Part shown: in pieces, positions 5,084 to 9,261 of the stretch
How the letters are laid out: every line of letters starts with the position of its first letter
Position numbering within the stretch: position 1 is the stretch's first letter
From: an archaeon
GTDB taxonomy: Archaea; EX4484-52; B79-G9
DNA: 9,261 nt
Direction of reading: 5' to 3'
NCBI GenBank assembly: GCA_030630425.1
Contig: DAOVNB010000015.1
Span: 1-9,261 of the forward strand
Program-made: the position numbers and the translations under genes
Notes under the pieces: generated by a model
Seen by the model: the letters and a program-made list of their open reading frames with translations, nothing else
Told to the model about the DNA's origin: nothing
Databases searched by the model: none

Positions 5084-6040
5084 TCAGTTATTGATTACAG
5101 AAAGCTGAGCCAAAAAACATTCCATCTGCAAATCTTCTGTGCCGCCTTCAACTATCCTGAATTCATACTCGCCGAGCTTGTCAATCAAAATCGCTTTTTT
5201 TCGCTCATCAATGTCAAGGTCCAAAAGTTCCCGGTGTATTCCCTTAATCACATCAAGCCCTGAAAGCCCGCGCACAAGCATAACATCTGCAAGCTTTTTT
5301 CGCGCCTCAATGAATTGTTTGTTCAATGCGAGATTCAATATGTCTTTTACTTCATCAGGCCGAAGCGATGCCGCCACAGAATAAACATCCTCGTCTGTAA
5401 TTTTTTTTGCTGTAATAGCGACAGACTGAAGCGTGTTTATCGCGCGCCTCATATCGCCTTCGGCAACAAGGAGTATGGCATCCATGCCTTTATCTGTTAT
5501 TTCAAGACCCTCGTTTTTGGCGATTTTTTCAATTGATTTTTTGACATCCGTATCCTCAAGCGGCTTGAATCTAAAAATCGCGCATCTTGACTGTATGGGC
5601 GGTATAAGTTTTGATGAATAATTGCATGATAAAATAAATCTTGTTGTCTTTGTGTATTTCTCCATGGTTCGCCTTAATGCCTGCTGGGCCTCGGGTGTAA
5701 GTGCATCGCACTCATCCAAAAAAACAATTTTAAACGCGGTCCCAAATGGCTTTACGCGGGCAAAATCCTTTATTGTTGTCCGTACAACACTTATCCCCCG
5801 CTCGTCTGATGCGTTTGTCTCCATGAAATTCCTGTGCCACGAATCCCCGTAAAGCTCTTTTGCCAAAGCTATTGCGCATGTTGTTTTTCCAATACCTGCA
5901 GAGCCTGCAAAAAGCATGTTAGGGATTGATTTTTCCTTCACGAATGCAGAAAGCCTGTTGGTGATATTCTCCTGCCCTGCAACATCTAAAAGTTTTTTGG
6001 GGCGGTATTTCTCAGTCCATATCTCTATTAAGTCATCCAT
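5084..6040 (-). CDS. rfcS: Replication factor C small subunit (clamp loader ATPase)
   Basis: A 318-residue AAA+ ATPase of the complex that opens the PCNA ring and loads it onto primer-template DNA. Visible marks: WTEKYRPKKLLDVAGQE (8-24, RFC box II region), Walker A GSAGIGKT (46-53), METNASDERG (73-82), Walker B FLDECDA (107-113, the DECD form typical of RFC), sensor 1 LSCNYSSK (137-144), the SRC arginine finger in IQSRC (149-153) and sensor 2 GDMRRAIN (195-202). The C-terminal helical collar domain follows from about 230. Length is the usual 315-330, and no intein is present although RFC genes in Archaea often carry one. The large-subunit gene is not in the window. The ATG is supported by the family N-terminus and by a TATA element about 29 nt upstream. 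The frameshifted MFS gene follows after 6 nt. Confidence 0.97.
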   Translation of the reverse strand: MDDLIEIWTEKYRPKKLLDVAGQENITNRLSAFVKEKSIPNMLFAGSAGIGKTTCAIALAKELYGDSWHRNFMETNASDERGISVVRTTIKDFARVKPFGTAFKIVFLDECDALTPEAQQALRRTMEKYTKTTRFILSCNYSSKLIPPIQSRCAIFRFKPLEDTDVKKSIEKIAKNEGLEITDKGMDAILLVAEGDMRRAINTLQSVAITAKKITDEDVYSVAASLRPDEVKDILNLALNKQFIEARKKLADVMLVRGLSGLDVIKGIHRELLDLDIDERKKAILIDKLGEYEFRIVEGGTEDLQMECFLAQLSVINN

Positions 6041-6064
6041 TAAAGCACCCGAAGAATTGAAGTT

Positions 6065-6073
6065 TTTATATAG
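6065..6073. promoter_or_regulatory. Shared bidirectional TATA element between RFC and transglutaminase genes
   Basis: TTTATATAG contains the palindrome TATATA (6067-6072). Its centre is 29.5 nt from the RFC ATG at 6040 and 27.5 nt from the transglutaminase ATG at 6097. Both distances fit transcripts starting at or just before the start codon. A second A/T run (TATAATATT, 6083-6091) is too close to the 6097 ATG to act as its TATA box. GGTG at about 6046-6049 is a weak ribosome site for RFC. Confidence 0.55.
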
Positions 6074-6096
6074 TCATTCAAGTATAATATTTATTC

Positions 6097-8199
6097 ATGC
6101 GTAATTTTATATGTTTGGCTGTCGGGATTTCTTTTGCCATTATGTTTTTTTCAGTGAATGTTTTAGGGACTGTTGAAATAACAGATCCTGCAGCAGTGTC
6201 TGAGCTTAATTTAAATATTGTGCAGGATGGAAAAATAATAGCTTCAACAGGCATTATTGAATGGGCAAACATAACGGTCGCAGCCCCGCAAAAGACACCC
6301 ACACAAACTGTAGTTACAACGCAGGACACGATTGTAAATGAAATTGGAAGCCAATATTTCAATTATTTTATTGAAAATCCGCCGACACCAATCACATACA
6401 GCACACAATCAACTGTGACTGTCAGAAGCCAGAGGACAAAATACATTCCAGGCACTTATACTATTCCTGAAGACATCATTGTGTTTCTTGAAGCAACAGA
6501 TACAATCCAAAGCGACAATGCAGAGATAAAAGCGCTTGCGGATTCGATTTTAAAAGACGCCAAGAATGATTTTGAGAAAATAGCGCTTCTTTCAACCTGG
6601 GTCACAGAAAATGTTGAATACGACCTTGCATACCGCACAAAGGCATATGATGCCCTTTGGGTCTTGGAAAATGAAGTGGGTGTCTGCAGTGAGTTTGCAA
6701 CTCTTTTTATCGCCTTTGCAAGAAGCCAGGGAATCCCCACAAGATATGTGTCCGGCTGGGCTTATGGAGAAAAGGGCTGGGAGCCCCATGCCTATGCGGA
6801 AAGCTATCTTGGCGTCTGGGTTCCTGTGGATCCTACATGGAATGAAGTAGGGCATCTGGATGCCACACATGTAAAATTCTCGCATCAGTTAGGCAACGAA
6901 GTTTCAAACAAAATAAAAGTTTCCGGTATGAGTGTCGGCACAATAACCTGGCTTGAAGACAACACAGAACTTGAAATACTTGATTTTACAGAAGATGAAA
7001 AACAGGAAGATTACGAGCTTATAAAAAGCGCTGAAGTTCTTGAAGCAGGTGATGATGCCGTAGTTGTGCTTAAGTTTGAGCCGGAGGAATACAAAGTTGT
7101 AAAACTGTCCCTGCTTCCTTGTGCAGGAACATACAGCATTGCAGATATTGACGATGTAGAGAAAAATATCATACTTTCTCCAGGAAAAGAGACGGTTGTC
7201 TCATGGACAGTGCATATAAACCCTTCTCTTGATCCAAACATGATATATACCTGCCCTTTGACATTAAATTCGCGCCTGCTTACAAGGAAATCCATAAATC
7301 TTGTTGTTGACACAGCAGCAGCAAATAAAAAGACAAACACGGTCTTGTCTTTGGATGTTTCGTCACCGGTTATTGTGCTTGGCGACAGCCAGAGCATATA
7401 TGCCGAACTGAGGGGAACAACGGGCGAGGATGTTATATATGCGGGGGTTGTGCTTGAGGATGATGTGATCGAACAGACAACAATAGGCGATGGGACAATG
7501 GAATTCACATTCACGCCAAAAAGTGCCGGAGAAAAAGAGGTGATTGCATACACATCAACAGGAATTGTAAAAACAGTTGAATTCACAGTCATTCAAACAG
7601 GCGATGTGGTTATCGACTCAGTTGTTATGCCGGATGATATAAAAATTGGTGACAGGAGCGAAGCTGTTGTAACATTAAAGAACAACCGCGCAAATGCACA
7701 GGGCATGACACTTTATGTTACAGCAGACGGCAAGGACTCGGCAGAGAGACTGTCTTTTTTGGGCGCAAAAAATGTGACAGTACCTTTATCCTTTGAGGAT
7801 ACAGGAATCAAAAAAATCCGGTTTTTAATAAAAGGGGATGATTTCGAGCACAGCACAACAAAACAAATTGAGGTTTTTGAAGTGCCTGCAGTTGATATTA
7901 AGGCAAGCTATGATTACAAGACAAATGAAGGCATTTTTACTGTTACAGCTAAAAACTATCGGGCGGATGATGTGGTCGTTTCAATTGCCGGAAATAAAAT
8001 AGATTTTGGACGTGTGTATGGTGAAAAAACAATGCGGGAACCAATAGAAGTTGGCGCGCATACGATAATTGTTGAGTATATGGATGCGTCGGGAAAAGAA
8101 TATTCTTTTGAAAAAGACATTGTGGTAAAGAAAGACAACATAATCTCAAGGATAATCAGGGCGATTATTGAATTCTTTTCACAGATTGAGGTAATGTAA
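6097..8199 (+). CDS. Secreted transglutaminase-like protein with Ig-like repeats
   Basis: A 700-residue extracytoplasmic protein. Residues 1-24 are a Sec-type signal peptide (MRNF basic start, hydrophobic core, VLG). A beta-rich N-terminal part (25-130) precedes a transglutaminase-like cysteine protease fold (about 140-260) with the full catalytic triad: C197 in GVCSEFA, H231 in EPHAYAE, D245 in VPVDPTW. Such domains act as proteases, amidases or cross-linkers, so the reaction cannot be chosen. Then come a segment with paired cysteines C342 and C386 and three beta-sandwich (Ig/CARDB-like) domains at about 412-500, 502-597 and 598-678. The end (681-700, NIISRIIRAIIEFFSQIEVM) looks like an amphipathic helix, not a full membrane anchor. 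A cell-surface role is likely; wall or S-layer processing is inference. The ATG is fixed by the signal peptide and the TATA spacing. Confidence 0.9.
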   Translation: MRNFICLAVGISFAIMFFSVNVLGTVEITDPAAVSELNLNIVQDGKIIASTGIIEWANITVAAPQKTPTQTVVTTQDTIVNEIGSQYFNYFIENPPTPITYSTQSTVTVRSQRTKYIPGTYTIPEDIIVFLEATDTIQSDNAEIKALADSILKDAKNDFEKIALLSTWVTENVEYDLAYRTKAYDALWVLENEVGVCSEFATLFIAFARSQGIPTRYVSGWAYGEKGWEPHAYAESYLGVWVPVDPTWNEVGHLDATHVKFSHQLGNEVSNKIKVSGMSVGTITWLEDNTELEILDFTEDEKQEDYELIKSAEVLEAGDDAVVVLKFEPEEYKVVKLSLLPCAGTYSIADIDDVEKNIILSPGKETVVSWTVHINPSLDPNMIYTCPLTLNSRLLTRKSINLVVDTAAANKKTNTVLSLDVSSPVIVLGDSQSIYAELRGTTGEDVIYAGVVLEDDVIEQTTIGDGTMEFTFTPKSAGEKEVIAYTSTGIVKTVEFTVIQTGDVVIDSVVMPDDIKIGDRSEAVVTLKNNRANAQGMTLYVTADGKDSAERLSFLGAKNVTVPLSFEDTGIKKIRFLIKGDDFEHSTTKQIEVFEVPAVDIKASYDYKTNEGIFTVTAKNYRADDVVVSIAGNKIDFGRVYGEKTMREPIEVGAHTIIVEYMDASGKEYSFEKDIVVKKDNIISRIIRAIIEFFSQIEVM

Positions 8200-8326
8200 C
8201 CGGACCCTGTTTCATGTAGCCTCGGTGCTTTTAATTCGACAGATTTTTCATTAAATTTGTTAAAAGATAACTGTAATTGCGCCAAATTTTTATTTCAAAT
8301 AGGTATGTCACTATACAGGAATAACC

Positions 8327-8334
8327 TTTTAAAT
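8327..8334 (+). promoter_or_regulatory. TATA box for the 108-residue protein gene
   Basis: TTTTAAAT, predicted start near 8357, giving a leader of about 20 nt that still includes the ribosome binding site. The rest of the gap after the transglutaminase gene (8200-8326) shows only short T-runs that could end its transcript. Confidence 0.55.
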
Positions 8335-8343
8335 GTTTCACCC

Positions 8344-8366
8344 CATAATCAACTTAATCAATTATG
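8344..8366 (+). repeat. Inverted and direct repeats at the start of the 8377 transcript
   Basis: CATAAT (8344-8349) and ATTATG (8361-8366) are perfect inverted repeats, and TAATCAA occurs twice (8346-8352 and 8355-8361) 9 bp apart. The elements overlap the predicted transcription start and touch the ribosome binding site GAGGTGAT (8366-8373), a suitable place for a repressor. Confidence 0.45.
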
Positions 8367-8376
8367 AGGTGATACT

Positions 8377-8703
8377 GTGGAAACTACTATAGATTCAGCA
8401 TATAAATCTGTTTTAATGGATGGCGTTACGGGGGTCTTGAAAGGCTTAAGTACAGAATCAGTCGAGAATCCTTCTAGTCATATCATGGACGAACTGCATA
8501 GATACCTAGAAAAATCCAAATATGGTGAGAGTAAACAAGGGGCGTTGTTTTTTCATTTAGTTGAAGAAGCGGTTACAAATTTACCCCGCGATGAATATGT
8601 TGAAAAATACCAGGGTAAAAATGTAGGACGGGTTATACTGGAACTTGGAATGGAAACTGTAAGCAAAAATGTTGAAAATTGGAAAAAATCGCTCGGTGCA
8701 TAA
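8377..8703 (+). CDS. Unrecognised 108-residue soluble protein
   Basis: I do not recognise the family. It starts with GTG behind a strong Shine-Dalgarno GAGGTGAT (8366-8373), the best evidence that it is a real gene; the ATG at 8364 hits a stop after two codons. The protein is rich in charged residues, has no cysteine, signal peptide or membrane segment, and looks mostly helical: a first helix about 3-25, a central segment around HIMDELHRYLEKSKY, ALFFHLVEEAVTNL, and a C-terminal helix from GRVILELGMETVSK to WKKSL. It stands alone, with its own promoter and followed by a strong terminator. The neat repeats at the transcript start suggest regulated expression. A small regulator or a partner of a larger protein are both possible, and neither is shown. 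Confidence 0.75.
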   Translation: METTIDSAYKSVLMDGVTGVLKGLSTESVENPSSHIMDELHRYLEKSKYGESKQGALFFHLVEEAVTNLPRDEYVEKYQGKNVGRVILELGMETVSKNVENWKKSLGA

Positions 8704-8722
8704 TAAATTTCTTCTATTTTGG

Positions 8723-8759
8723 TTTTTGCCTCTAAAAGCAGAGGCAAAAAACATTTTTT
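8723..8759 (+). terminator. 11-bp hairpin terminator
   Basis: TTTTTGCCTCT (8723-8733) pairs perfectly with AGAGGCAAAAA (8740-8750) around loop AAAAGC, and TTTTTT (8754-8759) follows after ACA. It lies 20 nt after the stop of the 108-residue protein gene. It is the strongest hairpin in the window and, with its own A/T flanks, could act in both directions. Confidence 0.8.
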
Positions 8760-8762
8760 AAA
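8754..8762 (+). promoter_or_regulatory. TATA box for the cysteine-rich lipoprotein gene
   Basis: TTTTTTAAA centred 26 nt before the ATG at 8784, predicting a leaderless mRNA; no ribosome site is present. Its six T's are also the T-tract of the preceding terminator. Confidence 0.5.
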
Positions 8763-8783
8763 CTCCAAACCCCAATATATCTT

Positions 8784-9056
8784 ATGATAAAAACAGCAAT
8801 ATTTATTCTTGCAGTTATTCTGATTTCCGGATGCGTAACGGAAAATGCAGGAAACAGTAATACTGCCTTTGAATGCAGCACAGATTCTGACTGCGCTCGT
8901 GCAACATGCTGTCACCCGTCAGACTGCGTCCCTAAGGACAAGGCGCCTGACTGTAGTGGTGTAATGTGCACAGAGGAGTGCCGCTCTGGAACTATGGACT
9001 GCGGGCAGGGAAGATGCGCATGCGTTGAAGGAAAGTGCGAAGTTGTCTGGAATTGA
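8784..9056 (+). CDS. Small cysteine-rich lipoprotein
   Basis: A 90-residue exported protein. Residues 1-16 are a lipoprotein signal (MIKTAIFILAVILISG) ending in a lipobox, ISGC, so C17 would be the lipid-bearing first residue of the mature protein and anchor it to the outer face of the membrane. A short linker (18-30) leads to a compact domain with twelve cysteines (31, 37, 42, 43, 48, 57, 62, 66, 73, 78, 80, 85), enough for six disulfides. The pattern CSTDSDC...CCHP..C...APDC...MC..EC...DC....CAC..GKC recalls, from memory, small cysteine-cluster domains found in archaeal and bacterial secreted proteins; I cannot name the family with certainty. Function is unknown; a disulfide-stabilised binding or inhibitor domain would fit. 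It converges with the next gene, stop codons one base apart. Confidence 0.88.
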   Translation: MIKTAIFILAVILISGCVTENAGNSNTAFECSTDSDCARATCCHPSDCVPKDKAPDCSGVMCTEECRSGTMDCGQGRCACVEGKCEVVWN

Positions 9057-9057
9057 T

Positions 9058-9261
9058 TTATCCACCCATAATTTCGGGCAAAACATGTACAACATCAGGA
9101 TTTTTTATTATGGTGTCAAGACCGTTAAGTTCGTTGATATTGACTCCGTTTTTAAGGACAAGATATTCGTTTTTCTCAATTTCTTTTCTAAATCCCTTAT
9201 TTTGCTTTTCAATATCGCCTATTATGTCTCTTATAGTTGTTTTTACAAAATCAAACTTGAG
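9058..9261 (-). CDS. MoaD/ThiS/SAMP-like ubiquitin-fold protein, C-terminal 67 residues
   Basis: The frame enters from the right edge and ends at TAA (9058-9060); the start is outside the window. The end NGVNINELNGLDTIIKNPD and then VVHVLPEIMGG has the layout of the beta-grasp MoaD/SAMP family: an NG-x-x-I loop, a GLDT-x-I/L-K-x-x-D turn, a V-x-V/I-x-P strand and a terminal Gly-Gly. In this family the exposed Gly-Gly is adenylated by an E1-like enzyme and then carries sulfur (molybdopterin or tRNA thiolation) or is linked to target proteins as a small archaeal modifier. Which applies cannot be told here, and no E1-like or MoaE gene is in view. About 15-25 residues are probably missing at the N-terminus, judged by family length. 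It was read by hand from the minus strand and is uninterrupted for 67 codons. Confidence 0.75.
   Translation of the reverse strand, partial: LKFDFVKTTIRDIIGDIEKQNKGFRKEIEKNEYLVLKNGVNINELNGLDTIIKNPDVVHVLPEIMGG

Noticed and set aside
5084..6040. Intein in the RFC gene
   Set aside because: RFC genes in Archaea are common intein sites, but Walker A is uninterrupted and total length is that of the mature protein.
7011..7592. A 193-codon frame antisense to the transglutaminase gene
   Set aside because: Its Ser/Thr-rich translation is what the reverse strand of a Glu/Asp/Val-rich coding frame gives; no start signal, and the sense gene is continuous.
8200..8376. tRNA or other structured RNA in the gap, prompted by AATTCGA near 8235
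   Set aside because: No matching T-stem, anticodon arm or acceptor pairing could be found around it.
1..9261. CRISPR array, insertion sequence, integrase or attachment site
   Set aside because: No regularly spaced repeats, no transposase or recombinase motifs, and no long terminal inverted repeats were seen on either strand.

Overview
The window looks like an AT-rich archaeal genome segment, probably from a small-genome (DPANN-type) lineage. The clade is inference; the domain Archaea is well supported. Evidence for Archaea: a clamp-loader small subunit of the archaeal RFC type (5084-6040, minus), a pilin with a class III signal peptide (3358-3813), TATA boxes about 26-29 nt upstream of several start codons with no ribosome binding site (leaderless mRNAs), T-tract terminators, and a MoaD/SAMP-like protein ending in Gly-Gly (9058-9261, minus). 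Small RG-rich zinc-ribbon proteins and such pilins are, from memory, frequent in DPANN genomes.

Layout. 1-835, minus strand: the 5' part of a TPR protein, then a 61-residue RG-rich zinc ribbon with its own hairpin terminator. 846-1311: a long gene-free stretch holding promoter-like elements and an inverted repeat. 1312-3054, plus strand: a DEAD-box RNA helicase and a cold-shock-domain protein. These are two RNA-remodelling proteins, each behind a long non-coding stretch; the cold-shock gene has a predicted leader of about 97 nt that starts with a 9-bp hairpin. 3133-3961: one intact class III pilin, with what appear to be the 3' ends of two more pilin-like genes, one on each side. 3942-6040, minus strand: the RFC small subunit followed 6 nt later by a 12-helix MFS transporter broken by a one-base frameshift. 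6097-8199, plus strand: a 700-residue secreted transglutaminase-like protein, divergent from RFC and apparently sharing one TATA element with it. 8377-9056, plus strand: an unrecognised 108-residue protein, a strong hairpin terminator, then a cysteine-rich lipoprotein. 9058-9261, minus strand: the C-terminal part of the ubiquitin-like protein.

Functional themes: RNA handling (helicase, cold-shock protein, perhaps the zinc ribbon), DNA replication (RFC), and the cell surface (pilin, transglutaminase-like protein, lipoprotein, transporter). No CRISPR array, tRNA, rRNA or insertion sequence was found. The most unusual feature is the pilin locus, where truncated pilin 3' ends flank an intact gene; gene decay is the simplest explanation, and a sequence-donor cassette arrangement is a less likely but testable one.
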